64,000 bases of DNA from Ureibacillus massiliensis 4400831 = CIP 108448 = CCUG 49529 (GCF_000772965.1 NZ_JPVQ01000006.1:61581-125580), one strand, 5' to 3'. Counted from the first letter of the stretch, positions 1 through 8,266 are shown. Numbers and translations are program-made. The notes: a model not told the origin generated them from the sequence alone.

Positions 1-374
1 AAACAAAGTGAGGAAATTGGATGTGTTGCATTTTGTAGTAACACACGGATTACGAGGCTTTCTTTTTGAAAAACAGAAGGTAATGTAGAAACTCTAAAGG
101 AATATAGTTGATTTTGAACTTCCTTTTGAAAGGAACCACTTTGAGGTTTTCTTTTTTCACTTATATCAAGGGATGATTTGAATTTAAAGTAGGATATCAT
201 CCGGTTCCCATGTTCAAAGGGTAAATTTCCGGCATGAAACAATTTACCATATTTCCGAAAGTGAATATTAAAATGATTACTTGTTGGAACTAAATGTATG
301 TCAGAAGCACCAAAGGTTATGGCCTTCATCAAAAGCTGCCCACACTTATTTTCTACGACTGATTCGACGTTCAA
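1..374 (-). CDS. comGA: ComGA competence ATPase, N-terminal part (cut by window edge)
   Basis: The minus strand is open from a TTG at 374 to the left edge, about 124 codons with no stop. The translation carries the N-terminal hallmarks of ComGA, the traffic ATPase of the DNA-uptake pseudopilus: GASDIHLVP, then an IHFRK segment, SYFKFKSSLDISEKRKPQSG, then RVSTLP and ESLVIRV. The Walker boxes would lie further left, outside the window. The TTG start follows GAGGTGG by about 5 bases. In B. subtilis comGA lies on this same flank, beyond yqgY and yqgZ. Identity is from remembered family sequence, but the motif order is distinctive. Confidence 0.88.
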   Translation of the reverse strand, partial: MNVESVVENKCGQLLMKAITFGASDIHLVPTSNHFNIHFRKYGKLFHAGNLPFEHGNRMISYFKFKSSLDISEKRKPQSGSFQKEVQNQLYSFRVSTLPSVFQKESLVIRVLLQNATHPISSLC

Positions 375-654
375 TATTCCCACCTCTTCAATGTAGTTTC
401 GTGACCGCAAGTGATTTTGAGTTTAGTATAATTTGTAAAATAATTCTTGAAAACCCTTTTTCTCAACATTTTTATTTGAGCTATGATTACCTGTTGAAAA
501 TTAAATTTTGAACATTAAAATAATGAGTTTTTGTATTGATTAAGCATATAAATTCTTAATAATTAAAAAATATTCTCAAGTACTCTATCATTTCACAAAC
601 AGAAAAGTTAAAATAAATGGAAAGATGCCTTCCTGTTTGAAAGAGGTGATTATT
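375..654. promoter_or_regulatory. Intergenic region between divergent comGA and the SufR-like regulator
   Basis: This AT-rich spacer separates two divergent genes. On the minus strand TATACT at 425-430 is a plausible -10 for comGA. AAAA-N5-TTTT at 497-509 fits one AT-box of a ComK site, and a poorer half-site lies at 449-461, but their spacing does not match the classical 8, 18 or 31 bp. ComK control is therefore only suggested. A short plus-strand ORF at 281-511 is the shadow of comGA. Confidence 0.35.
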
Positions 655-1356
655 ATGAAAAATCATATGAAAGTTTTAAATACTTTAGCGGATGAAACTC
701 GTTTTCAAATTTATGACTTTATACTAAAGCATAAAAAATCATATACTGTGCAAGATATTGCAGACCAATTTAGCATACATCCCAATGTGGCGCGATTACA
801 TCTTACAAAATTATGTGAGATTGGCATAGTTCAGTATCAGTTTGAGAAGTCAGGAAAAGGTGGACGACCAGGACGAGTATATAAAGCGTCTGAAGAAGGA
901 ATTGTGCTAAGCTTTCCAAAACGAGATGATAATCGTATATTAAAATGGGCATTAAAATCTTTTCAGCTTATGGGGCAAGAAGCCGTTGAAATTATAAAAA
1001 CTGTAAGCTATGAAGATGGTTTCAATGAAATGACAAATGCACTAAATAAAGAGGCTTCGATGAAACATAGCATCGAATTTGATGACAAGTTACAACTGCT
1101 AACAAAATCAGTGTCATTAATTGGTTACATACCATCTGTTATCCAAACAAGTGATGGAAAAAAACTTATGTTTACCATTTATAATTGTCCATTTAAAGAA
1201 AATCTATCTGAAAACGAAAATTTAATTTGCACAATTCACGAATCCTTTATTAAAGGTCAGGTGGACGCACTTTTTGAACAGCACGAATTAATACAAATTG
1301 ACAGTATGATCAATAATTGTGACAATTGTATGTATCAAATAAATTTAAAAGATTAG
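655..1356 (+). CDS. SufR-like winged-helix regulator with C-terminal cysteines
   Basis: A 233-residue protein of the COG2345 / ArsR-SufR type. The N-terminus (about residues 5-80) is a winged helix that begins LNTLADETRFQIYDFILKH and includes IADQFSIHPNVARLHLTKL and a GRPGRVYK wing. The C-terminal half holds four cysteines in the order CPF, CTIHE, then CDNCMY, resembling the Cys arrangement that binds an Fe-S cluster in SufR. I infer a redox- or iron-responsive regulator. The start at 655 is chosen because AAAGAGGTGAT lies just upstream; an ATG at 625 has no ribosome site. It stands alone between comGA and yqgY, with no suf or isc genes in the window. Confidence 0.7.
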   Translation: MKNHMKVLNTLADETRFQIYDFILKHKKSYTVQDIADQFSIHPNVARLHLTKLCEIGIVQYQFEKSGKGGRPGRVYKASEEGIVLSFPKRDDNRILKWALKSFQLMGQEAVEIIKTVSYEDGFNEMTNALNKEASMKHSIEFDDKLQLLTKSVSLIGYIPSVIQTSDGKKLMFTIYNCPFKENLSENENLICTIHESFIKGQVDALFEQHELIQIDSMINNCDNCMYQINLKD

Positions 1357-1485
1357 GTATACTATTAATAATTTCCACTTGATTGTCACAAACTATTGAA
1401 AGTATCAGTTTACATTATTGTTCCAAATCATTTATAATAAACCTTGAGATAATTGTGTCGCATGGCAAAAGGAGGGGAATTCTTC

Positions 1486-1728
1486 ATGAGTAACATGTAT
1501 AAAGTTATGGCTTTCTTTACAGGGATTTTTGCCACTTTCTTCTATCTCGGTGGTATGAACGAGGTTTCGCTATTATTCTTAGGTAATACTGGATTATTCT
1601 TATTATTAGGCTTCTTAAACCTTTCTGAAAGAATGTACATGTACATCTTCGGCGCGTATTTAACAGTCTTCTTTGCTGGATTTACGTATTATACTACTTT
1701 CATCCACATACCTGGAGGCCATCACTAA
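1486..1728 (+). CDS. yqgY: YqgY-like DUF2626 small membrane protein
   Basis: An 80-residue, very hydrophobic protein starting MSNMYKVMAFFTGIFATFFY, with three likely membrane segments and a short GGHH tail. It matches the DUF2626 family, typified by B. subtilis YqgY, of unknown function. The start follows AAAGGAGGGG by 7-8 bases. It sits convergent to the yqgX homologue, as in Bacillus, and ends in a strong terminator at 1739-1772. Confidence 0.85.
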   Translation: MSNMYKVMAFFTGIFATFFYLGGMNEVSLLFLGNTGLFLLLGFLNLSERMYMYIFGAYLTVFFAGFTYYTTFIHIPGGHH

Positions 1729-1738
1729 TATGAATGAA

Positions 1739-1772
1739 CACCGATTGCACTTTGCAATCGGTGTTTTGTTTT
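1739..1772 (+). terminator. Intrinsic terminator after yqgY
   Basis: CACCGATTGC, a 4-5 base loop, then GCAATCGGTG form a perfect stem followed by TTTTGTTTTTTT. It ends two bases before the stop of the convergent yqgX gene. Confidence 0.9.
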
Positions 1773-1773
1773 T

Positions 1774-2418
1774 TTAAAACCCATTTAAAAATGGATTCAT
1801 CTCCATTTCTTCACCTGGTGTTGTGTATGAACCATGTCCCGGATAAATAATGGTATCCTCATCTAAAGTAAGTAATTTATCGTGAATTGACTTTAATAAT
1901 ATTTCTAGTGAACCCTGAAGCAAATCTGTTCTTCCGATACTTCGTTCGAATAACGTATCTCCTACTATGGCAAAACCATCTTCATCAAAAATATACGAAA
2001 TACTACCTGGTGAATGTCCAGGTGTAAAAACAGCTTTAAATGTAAAACTGCCAATTTCAAACCTTTGCTCCTTACGTATAATATGAGCAGGATCGGGTAA
2101 TTTAACTATATAATTTGGCAATTCTGCATAGCGACCAGATCCATTTTTCGCTGGATCAGAAAGCCAACTCACTTCTTTTTCATGAATGTAAACTGGGATA
2201 TTGAATTCTTCTCTTACAGCATCAACTGCACCAATGTGATCAAAATGGGCATGAGTTAAAAAAATTGCTAAAGGCTTATATTGATTCACGCGAATTTCTT
2301 TTATTATTTTTGAAGACTCCTCCCCAGGGTCGAAAATAATACATTCTTTATTTTTATTACTTACGATATAACAATTCGTTTGAATTGGCCCTAATGATAA
2401 TGCTTTTACATTTAACAA
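1774..2418 (-). CDS. yqgX: MBL-fold metallo-hydrolase (glyoxalase II-like, YqgX family)
   Basis: A 214-residue metallo-beta-lactamase-fold hydrolase. THAHFDHIGA is the HxHxDH metal motif, GHSPGS supplies the next histidine, VGDTLF the bridging aspartate and YPGHG the last histidine, so a two-metal site looks complete. The family includes hydroxyacylglutathione hydrolases. B. subtilis YqgX/GloC-type proteins act on thioester adducts in the methylglyoxal pathway; the substrate here is inferred. It lies between yqgY and yqgW as in Bacillus. AGAGGTGATATA lies upstream of the start. Confidence 0.88.
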   Translation of the reverse strand: MLNVKALSLGPIQTNCYIVSNKNKECIIFDPGEESSKIIKEIRVNQYKPLAIFLTHAHFDHIGAVDAVREEFNIPVYIHEKEVSWLSDPAKNGSGRYAELPNYIVKLPDPAHIIRKEQRFEIGSFTFKAVFTPGHSPGSISYIFDEDGFAIVGDTLFERSIGRTDLLQGSLEILLKSIHDKLLTLDEDTIIYPGHGSYTTPGEEMEMNPFLNGF

Positions 2419-2589
2419 AATATATCACCTCTTTCATATTATAACTGTTCTCTCTAGAAAAAATAGCATGAACTGTTCATATAAACGTCACGAATTATTC
2501 TCGACAAAACTTATCCATTGCTTTACAATAAAGAAGGAATATTGTTTACCGACATTCATTTTCTGATGTCGAAAGGAGTGTCTATATTA

Positions 2590-2769
2590 ATGAACTTATT
2601 AATGGTTATTTTCGCTTTAATCGCTATTTTGTCAGTAGTAAGCGTATTCAACTCTATTAAAAACAAGAATCTTCTTGCTTTAGTATTCGGTGTAGCTTCT
2701 GCTGCGATCTTCGGATGGTTTGTGGTAATGACTGTATTACATCAAGGCTATCCACCTGCATTACATTAA
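2590..2769 (+). CDS. yqgW: YqgW-like DUF2759 small membrane protein
   Basis: A 59-residue protein starting MNLLMVIFALIAILSVVSVF with two membrane helices, ending GYPPALH. It matches DUF2759 (B. subtilis YqgW), function unknown. The start at 2590 is preceded by GAAAGGAGTG. An upstream in-frame extension to 2518 is not needed and would run through that ribosome site. It has its own terminator at 2785-2818. Confidence 0.82.
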   Translation: MNLLMVIFALIAILSVVSVFNSIKNKNLLALVFGVASAAIFGWFVVMTVLHQGYPPALH

Positions 2770-2784
2770 TATAATGTAAATATA

Positions 2785-2818
2785 AAAACAAGGTATCTTT
2801 GCGGATACCTTGTTTTTT
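2785..2818 (+). terminator. Intrinsic terminator after yqgW
   Basis: ACAAGGTATC, loop TTTGCG, then GATACCTTGT followed by TTTTT. Confidence 0.88.
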
Positions 2819-2840
2819 AGTTCATCTAAATCATAATATA

Positions 2841-2871
2841 AAGTGACGCAGCCATATCGACCGCGTCACTT
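2841..2871 (-). terminator. Terminator after the LtaS-like gene
   Basis: AAGTGACGC and GCGTCACTT pair across a 13-base loop, just beyond the stop at 2875. The following minus-strand bases are T-rich (TTTATATTAT). Confidence 0.75.
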
Positions 2872-2874
2872 TCT

Positions 2875-4770
2875 CTATTTTACAGCTTCTTTTTTCAAAT
2901 TCCCTGTCTCTTCATCATAAAAACGTAGTAAATCCCCATTTATTATTTTGTCAGAATAATTTAATTCGACTTGTGCACGTTCAATATATGGTTTACAAGC
3001 TGCAATATCGATTTCTTCTCCACTTGGTCGCTCATAGCATTTCTCTCCCGCAAAAACATAATCAGATGTTACAAAACGTCCATCACGGAAAATAACAAAA
3101 TCTTGATGCTCCTCAGAAAATAAGTCTGCACCCAATTGCATATCATTCGAAGTGTTAATACCTAATAAATGTAAAATAGTCGGTCTTAAATCGATTTGCC
3201 CAGATGTTTTCTCTATAACCTGCCCATCTCCAGAACCTGGAATATGGATATATAAAGGAACAGATTGAAGTAAAGCACTATCATAATCTGTTATTTCTTC
3301 TTTATCCAAATACATCGCCATTGCATTATTATGATTCTCTGAAATTCCATAATGATCACCATACAACACAATGATGGAATTTTCGTATAAACCCTTTTCT
3401 TTTAGTTCCTCAAAAAGTACTTTAATTGATTCGTCTAAATAACGGACTGTTTGGAAGTAACGATTTAAAGTTCCAGAATCCGAAGTATATTCTGGGATCA
3501 TGATATCTTCCTCATCTAAGTAGAATGGATAATGATTCGTTAAAGTAATCATTCGAGAATAAAATGGCTGTGGCATTTCTGTCATCATATCAACTGATTG
3601 TTCAAAGAACGGTATATCCTTCAATCCCCAGTTTACAGAATTTTCATCTGATACGGTGTAATCATTCACATCATAAAATTTAGAAATTTTTAACGCATCA
3701 TACATCACATCACGGTTCCAGAATGAATCATTGTTCGAATGCATTACATTTGTAAAATATCCATTCTTCCCTAATTTTTCCGCCATAGAATTATAGGTAT
3801 TTCCACCATGAGTGAAAAATACAGCTCCCCTACCTAACCCAAATAATGAATTTTCAACTAAAAACTCTGAATCACTCGTTTTACCTAAACCCGTTTGATG
3901 ATAAAAGTCATTAAAATAATAAGTGTCTGGATCATTTGTTAGCGAGTTTAAAAACGGCGTTACCTCTTCTCCATTCATTTCGTTATTAATAACAAAACTT
4001 TGAAGTGATTCAAGTTGAACTAATATTACATTACGACCTTTATATTTACCAAACATTTCACTATTCACCGATGCTTGATTTGCTTGAACATAGTTATCAA
4101 TTTCAACTAGTTCACTTCCATCTGCTAAGGCACGTTGAGCAGATGATTTTGATTGGATATAAATATCGTATAAGTGGTAATTGTAAGTACCAATATTTTT
4201 TACAAGCAACTCACGATCAAAACTTCTTGTTAAAAGTTCTGGTCTTTGTGTTTCCGCTAATCCTAAATTTAAAAATGATATGGCTAAAGCAATCAAAAAG
4301 TAAGCACGGCGACCATTCTTATTTATCTTTAAAGAATTTTTAAACTTCGGAATTATCTTTATTGCTACAATTATTACGATTACATCGATAAAGAACATGA
4401 AATCATACCAATTTGTAATTGCTGAAACGGATGTACCAAGTTCTCCAAAGTTATTTGTTTGGAATAGTACAGGCAACGTTATAAAGTCATTATAAAATCG
4501 GTAAAATGCAACATTTGCATACAACACAATAGACAATAGAATACTAGCCATGATTAAATAACTATTTACGGCTTTAGATGATTTAAAGAACAACGATAGT
4601 CCGTATATAAAAAGTAACGAACTAAGTGGATTTATTATTAAAATAAATTCCTGCATTGGATTTTCGATGTTAATCTCAAAACTTGTATGATAAGTAATGG
4701 CTGTCTTAATCCAAGTTGCAACAATAGCAATTAATGTAATTGAATGAATTGGCCATTTAAAAGCTTTCAT
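2875..4770 (-). CDS. yqgS: Lipoteichoic acid synthase family protein (LtaS/YqgS type)
   Basis: A 631-residue protein with five N-terminal membrane helices (to about residue 200) and a large extracellular sulfatase-fold domain. The domain carries GLGKTSDSEF, whose Thr is the catalytic nucleophile in LtaS, plus HSNNDSFWNRD and YGDHYG, which fit the Mn-binding and active-site segments. Such enzymes transfer glycerol phosphate from phosphatidylglycerol to growing lipoteichoic acid on the outer membrane face. B. subtilis has four paralogues; the location beside yqgQ and yqgW points to YqgS. The ATG at 4770 is preferred because GAAAGGA lies 8 bases upstream; an ATG three codons earlier overlaps that site. 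Confidence 0.9.
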   Translation of the reverse strand: MKAFKWPIHSITLIAIVATWIKTAITYHTSFEINIENPMQEFILIINPLSSLLFIYGLSLFFKSSKAVNSYLIMASILLSIVLYANVAFYRFYNDFITLPVLFQTNNFGELGTSVSAITNWYDFMFFIDVIVIIVAIKIIPKFKNSLKINKNGRRAYFLIALAISFLNLGLAETQRPELLTRSFDRELLVKNIGTYNYHLYDIYIQSKSSAQRALADGSELVEIDNYVQANQASVNSEMFGKYKGRNVILVQLESLQSFVINNEMNGEEVTPFLNSLTNDPDTYYFNDFYHQTGLGKTSDSEFLVENSLFGLGRGAVFFTHGGNTYNSMAEKLGKNGYFTNVMHSNNDSFWNRDVMYDALKISKFYDVNDYTVSDENSVNWGLKDIPFFEQSVDMMTEMPQPFYSRMITLTNHYPFYLDEEDIMIPEYTSDSGTLNRYFQTVRYLDESIKVLFEELKEKGLYENSIIVLYGDHYGISENHNNAMAMYLDKEEITDYDSALLQSVPLYIHIPGSGDGQVIEKTSGQIDLRPTILHLLGINTSNDMQLGADLFSEEHQDFVIFRDGRFVTSDYVFAGEKCYERPSGEEIDIAACKPYIERAQVELNYSDKIINGDLLRFYDEETGNLKKEAVK

Positions 4771-4983
4771 TCTTAACATCCTTTCTCACATATTTCAATT
4801 AGATTACAATTTTGTTACAAAATATTAACAAAGTGGTTAAAAGACAAAATTTATCTTAATCCTTTATTTTTGATATTGCAATAGCTTTATCAAAAAGCGG
4901 AATTTGCTGAATATTTTCATATACTCCTGTGCACTTTTTACATGCTAACACTAATATTTTACGCTACATTTACAAAATTGTTC

Positions 4984-5018
4984 CCAAAAATAAAACAGCG
5001 GAAGATATCCCACTGTTT
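4984..5018 (-). terminator. Terminator after yqgQ
   Basis: Minus strand: AAACAGTGG, loop GATATCTT, CCGCTGTTT, then TATTTTT. It closes the yqgN-yqgQ transcript. Confidence 0.75.
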
Positions 5019-5081
5019 GCCTATTTTTTAATGAAAAGAATAAATCCTTTAATTAAATTAATATATTTTATAATATTAAAA

Positions 5082-5285
5082 TCAGTTTTCTTTAGTCTCT
5101 AATTTTCTTATTTCTCCTCTAATGATTAATAGTGCTGTTTGATAATCTTTTATATCTAAAACCTGTGATTTATAGTATTCCCTTATTTCATCTTCTATTA
5201 ATAATAAGTCTCCAATACGATCACCGGTATAAATAAAAGTTCCATGTTTTTTAAGTAAATCATAAATATCAATCATTGATTTCAA
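5082..5285 (-). CDS. yqgQ: YqgQ family protein (DUF910)
   Basis: A 67-residue cytoplasmic protein containing MIDIYDLLKKHGTFIYTGDR and an acidic helical remainder, matching the YqgQ/DUF910 family. That family folds as a small three-helix bundle with possible nucleic-acid binding but no proven role. I choose TTG at 5285: AAAGGGG lies about 8 bases upstream, and it begins directly after the yqgN stop, so the two genes are translationally coupled. An ATG at 5276 is the alternative. Confidence 0.8.
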   Translation of the reverse strand: MKSMIDIYDLLKKHGTFIYTGDRIGDLLLIEDEIREYYKSQVLDIKDYQTALLIIRGEIRKLETKEN

Positions 5286-5287
5286 TT

Positions 5288-5869
5288 TTATGACCCCTTT
5301 CGATAATTGCTGCAATTTATTATTCTTGATTGAGTGATAATCATATCAACTGGTCTATCATGACTTTCTTTTGGTACTTCTTCAACGATTTGATTGTCAA
5401 ATGCGATAGATATTAATTTCCCCTTATAATTTACAATATAGCGGTCGTAATATCCACCACCATACCCTATCCGATATCCTTTCAAATCATATACAATACC
5501 TGGGACAATTATGACATCAATATCATTCGCTTCAACGGATATGGTTTTATGAGGTATTGGCTCCAGTAAATCCATATATACCTTTTCAAGCTGATCAAAG
5601 TGTTGAATTTCAAAAAATCGCATGGAATGATTTTTTGGATTACACTTTGGAACAACTACCTTTTTATTTAAATCCCACATCTTTTCTATAATTAAATATG
5701 TATCAACTTCAGGCTTGTTCGATATTGTAAGTGCGACTGTTTTTGCGTTTATAATCGCTTCCTCATTTCGTAACTTGTCCGCAATTATTTCTGAATATCG
5801 ATAATAATCCGAATCGTTCATTTCAGATAATAATTGTCTTATCTTATTACGCAATGCTTTCTTCTCCAT
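5288..5869 (-). CDS. yqgN: 5-formyltetrahydrofolate cyclo-ligase
   Basis: A 193-residue enzyme of the 5-FTHF cyclo-ligase (MTHFS) family, which uses ATP to convert 5-formyl-THF into 5,10-methenyl-THF. The diagnostic C-terminal motif GYRIGYGGGYYDRY is present, as are VPGIVYD and an N-terminal Lys-Arg-rich helix (KKALRNKIRQLL). Length is normal. It lies between rpmG and yqgQ, as in Bacillus, where a rhomboid protease gene and glcK follow; neither is found here. Confidence 0.92.
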   Translation of the reverse strand: MEKKALRNKIRQLLSEMNDSDYYRYSEIIADKLRNEEAIINAKTVALTISNKPEVDTYLIIEKMWDLNKKVVVPKCNPKNHSMRFFEIQHFDQLEKVYMDLLEPIPHKTISVEANDIDVIIVPGIVYDLKGYRIGYGGGYYDRYIVNYKGKLISIAFDNQIVEEVPKESHDRPVDMIITQSRIINCSNYRKGS

Positions 5870-5906
5870 AGAACAACCATCCTTTAAGTTAAACTATATG
5901 TAAAAT

Positions 5907-5930
5907 GCCAAAACCTCGAGTGGTTTTGGC
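5907..5930 (-). terminator. Hairpin after rpmG
   Basis: GCCAAAACC, loop of 6, GGTTTTGGC: a perfect 9-bp stem between rpmG and yqgN. The minus-strand tail ATTTTAC is a weak U-tract, so read-through into yqgN is likely. Confidence 0.6.
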
Positions 5931-5945
5931 AATGAGCATGAATTA

Positions 5946-6095
5946 TTATTTTGTTTCACGGTGAAGAGTGACTTTCTTCTCGCGTGAGCAATATTTTTTA
6001 AGTTCAAGACGTTCTGGATTGTTACGTTTGTTCTTTTTAGAAATGTAATTACGTTCACCGCAATCAGTGCAAGCTAATGTAATGTTTACGCGCAT
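5946..6095 (-). CDS. rpmG: 50S ribosomal protein L33
   Basis: A 49-residue protein beginning [17 protein letters not shown] and ending KVTLHRETK, clearly L33. It has one CxxC pair plus a single further Cys (KKYCSREKK) in place of the second CxxC, so it is the zinc-independent form, like B. subtilis RpmGA. Of two adjacent ATGs, the second (6095) is better placed behind GGGAGGG. A paralogue with both CxxC pairs would be expected elsewhere, probably under Zur control. Confidence 0.95.
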   Translation of the reverse strand: MRVNITLACTDCGERNYISKKNKRNNPERLELKKYCSREKKVTLHRETK

Positions 6096-6383
6096 CATTA
6101 ACCCTCCCACTCTATATGAAAAATTATTTTTAACATGAGCATGATTTATACGACTAACCCATTATATCATAAACTGAAAAAAAATCTACCATCATTTATT
6201 ATTAACTTTTCTTATGATAAAATTATGTGTAGCTTCAAACTATAAGCAATGTGTTCGTTTATTATAATGTTTTTATCGTGCCTTCACTTACAGCTTGTTC
6301 AATAGCATCTCATATTCAATTATGTAAATAAACAATTACAGTAAGTAAAATAATAAAAAACAAAAAAATTCGGAGGAAACAGC
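6096..6383. other. AT-rich intergenic region upstream of rpmG
   Basis: No ORF, RNA or clear repeat seen. It should hold the divergent promoters for rpmG and for the gene at 6384, but no unambiguous pair of boxes stands out. Confidence 0.4.
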
Positions 6384-6806
6384 GTGGATTTCTCAATTAT
6401 ATTAATGATTATAGGTATTGTTTGTGTAGTAGTATCATTTTTCTTAAAAGATTCATCCAAAAAAATTGAAAAAGATCTTGAAGAGCTTTCTATTAGTATA
6501 TATCAAGAAACGAATTCTTTAAAAAGACGATTGAAGGTTGTGGAGGAAGAGCTTTTACTTGAACCAAATTTCCAAGTGAAATCGCCGCTGCCTAATAAAA
6601 CAAAGTCTTCAATCAATCAATCCTTTCAATTGAAACAGACAGAAGCTGCACCAGCTAAAAATGTTAAACCGATAAATGAAATTTTAGTTAGACAAGTGAT
6701 CGAATTGAAAAAACAAGGATATACCCTTCAAGAAATGATTAAAATGTCTCCATTATCAGAAGAACAAATACGTTATATTTTAACAAATAATGGAGGTATT
6801 CAATGA
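6384..6806 (+). CDS. Membrane-anchored protein with C-terminal HTH-like motif, unknown function
   Basis: A 140-residue protein with GTG start behind CGGAGGAAAC. One N-terminal membrane helix (SIILMIIGIVCVVVSFFL) is followed by a Lys/Glu-rich coiled-coil stretch (about residues 25-60), a linker, and a C-terminal segment (about 105-140: EILVRQVIELKKQGYTLQEM and LSEEQIRYIL) that looks like a small helix-turn-helix. I do not recognise a named function. It overlaps the next gene by 4 bases (ATGA), so the two form an operon, both anchored at the membrane. Confidence 0.75.
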   Translation: MDFSIILMIIGIVCVVVSFFLKDSSKKIEKDLEELSISIYQETNSLKRRLKVVEEELLLEPNFQVKSPLPNKTKSSINQSFQLKQTEAAPAKNVKPINEILVRQVIELKKQGYTLQEMIKMSPLSEEQIRYILTNNGGIQ

Positions 6807-7324
6807 ATAAATCCTCAGTACGTGCATTTGGAATAGCTTGTTTTGTGATTGGTGCAGGCTATGGGGTCTATGATAAATTAAACATAAATCCTCATAACAC
6901 GAATGATGAACAAGCGATTGCTGAATATGAAGAAAAAATTACGCAACTTGAACAACAATTAGATGAAGCGAAAAATCAAATCAACCAGTTTGAACAAGAG
7001 CAGAAACAAGGACAAGCTCAGCCTGAAGAAGTAATAGAGACGGATTCAACTGAAAATGACTCGAGTGAAGAAGTTGAACTAGAAGCGAGTAATGCGGATA
7101 CACCAAATGATATCATTCATGCAACATTACATATTTACTCGGGCTTAACCCCTTATGATATAGGTAAAAAGCTTGAAGACTTAGGCGTTGTTGAAAACGG
7201 ACTTGAGCTGGAATTATTTTTAGCAAAGCCAGAATATGCAAAATCTATTCAAATTGGTCAATACGAACTCAATTCATCAATGACCTTTGAAGAAATTGCG
7301 AATTTAATAACAGGTAAAAGTTAA
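6803..7324 (+). CDS. Membrane-anchored YceG-like (MltG N-terminal, LysM-like) protein
   Basis: A 173-residue protein: one N-terminal membrane helix (about 8-25), a coiled coil (about 40-70), an acidic linker, and a C-terminal domain (about 110-173) resembling only the LysM-like subdomain of MltG/YceG: YSGLTPYDIGKKLEDLGVV, then IQIGQYELNSSMTFEEIANL. The catalytic YceG domain is absent, so it is probably not a transglycosylase but a wall-binding or regulatory partner. It may be annotated as MltG in databases; that would overstate it. It is coupled to the upstream gene. Confidence 0.75.
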   Translation: MNKSSVRAFGIACFVIGAGYGVYDKLNINPHNTNDEQAIAEYEEKITQLEQQLDEAKNQINQFEQEQKQGQAQPEEVIETDSTENDSSEEVELEASNADTPNDIIHATLHIYSGLTPYDIGKKLEDLGVVENGLELELFLAKPEYAKSIQIGQYELNSSMTFEEIANLITGKS

Positions 7325-7356
7325 GATGACAAACTCAATAAGAGTTTTGTCATCTT
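7323..7356. terminator. Bidirectional terminator
   Basis: AAGATGACAAACTC, loop AATAA, then GAGTTTTGTCATCTT with TTTAATTTTT after it. It serves the plus-strand pair before it and the convergent LysR gene ending at 7357. Confidence 0.85.
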
Positions 7357-8235
7357 TTAATTTTTAAAATACCCCCGAATATAATCAGCAAATTGTTTGG
7401 ACACACTGCTTAAGTAACGATGCTCAAGGTATGCTAGACCGATTTCTCTTTTACAATCCACTGCGTCGACTTGAATTACTTTTAACTGATACTGCTCCAA
7501 TCCTTTAATTTTAGGTATCAATGAAACTCCAAGCCCACTTTCAACTAAGCCTGCAACTGTATGTACCTCCTCTCCATCAAAAGCTACATTTAAATGAAAT
7601 CCTTCCTTTTTATACAATTCATCAACAGATTTGCGCAATGAATTGCCCTTTTTAATCGAGATAAAAGGATCTTGAGCAAATTCTGAAACCTTCACTAATT
7701 TCTTATCACTTAACGGATGATGTATAGGTACGATTAAAAACAATTCCTCCTCCCATAACTTTTCCCAAACAACATCACTATTTGTTTCTAAAGAGGAAAT
7801 TAAACATAAATCAAGCTCCCCAAGCTCAAGCTTTTCCATCAATACACTAGAATTACTTTGGGTTAGCTGAAATTTCATATATGGATAAACCTTTTTCACA
7901 TTTGTCAATAAAGATGGTATCACTTCTAGTCCGAGGGTGTGCATAAATCCTAAAGATACTTCACCATGACCAGGTGCGACCATATTTGCTAGTTCTTCTT
8001 TTGTACGCTCGTATTCTCTTAAAATGACTTCTGCTCTTTCTAAAAAGAATTTACCATATCGGTTAAGCTTTATTGAGCGACCGTGTCGATCAAATAAAGT
8101 AACACCTAAATTTTCCTCAAGTAATGCAATTGATTTACTCAATGCTGGCTGAGATACATGCAGATGCTCAGAGGCTCGAGACATATTCTCGTATTTAGCA
8201 ACCGTTTTAAAATACATGAGTGAGATAAAATCCAT
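7357..8235 (-). CDS. LysR-family transcriptional regulator
   Basis: A 292-residue LysR protein. The N-terminal winged helix (residues 1-60) contains FKTVAKYENMSRASEHLHVS and QPALSKSIALLEENLGVTLF; the rest is a two-lobed substrate-binding domain. It is transcribed divergently from the MFS gene at 8376, the usual arrangement for a regulator and its target. A perfect inverted repeat at 8246-8266 just upstream of the start may be its operator. The effector is not predictable. Confidence 0.92.
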   Translation of the reverse strand: MDFISLMYFKTVAKYENMSRASEHLHVSQPALSKSIALLEENLGVTLFDRHGRSIKLNRYGKFFLERAEVILREYERTKEELANMVAPGHGEVSLGFMHTLGLEVIPSLLTNVKKVYPYMKFQLTQSNSSVLMEKLELGELDLCLISSLETNSDVVWEKLWEEELFLIVPIHHPLSDKKLVKVSEFAQDPFISIKKGNSLRKSVDELYKKEGFHLNVAFDGEEVHTVAGLVESGLGVSLIPKIKGLEQYQLKVIQVDAVDCKREIGLAYLEHRYLSSVSKQFADYIRGYFKN

Positions 8236-8245
8236 TGGAAGGCTC

Positions 8246-8266
8246 CTTATAACTTTTATTTATAAG
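8246..8266. promoter_or_regulatory. Inverted repeat upstream of the LysR gene (candidate operator)
   Basis: CTTATAA, 7-base spacer, TTATAAG: a perfect 7-bp dyad that also fits the T-N11-A pattern of LysR sites. It lies 11 bases from the LysR start in the divergent intergenic region. Confidence 0.45.

Noticed and set aside
281..511. Plus-strand ORF of 76 codons
   Set aside because: It lies opposite the 5' end of comGA and its promoter and has no ribosome site or family features.
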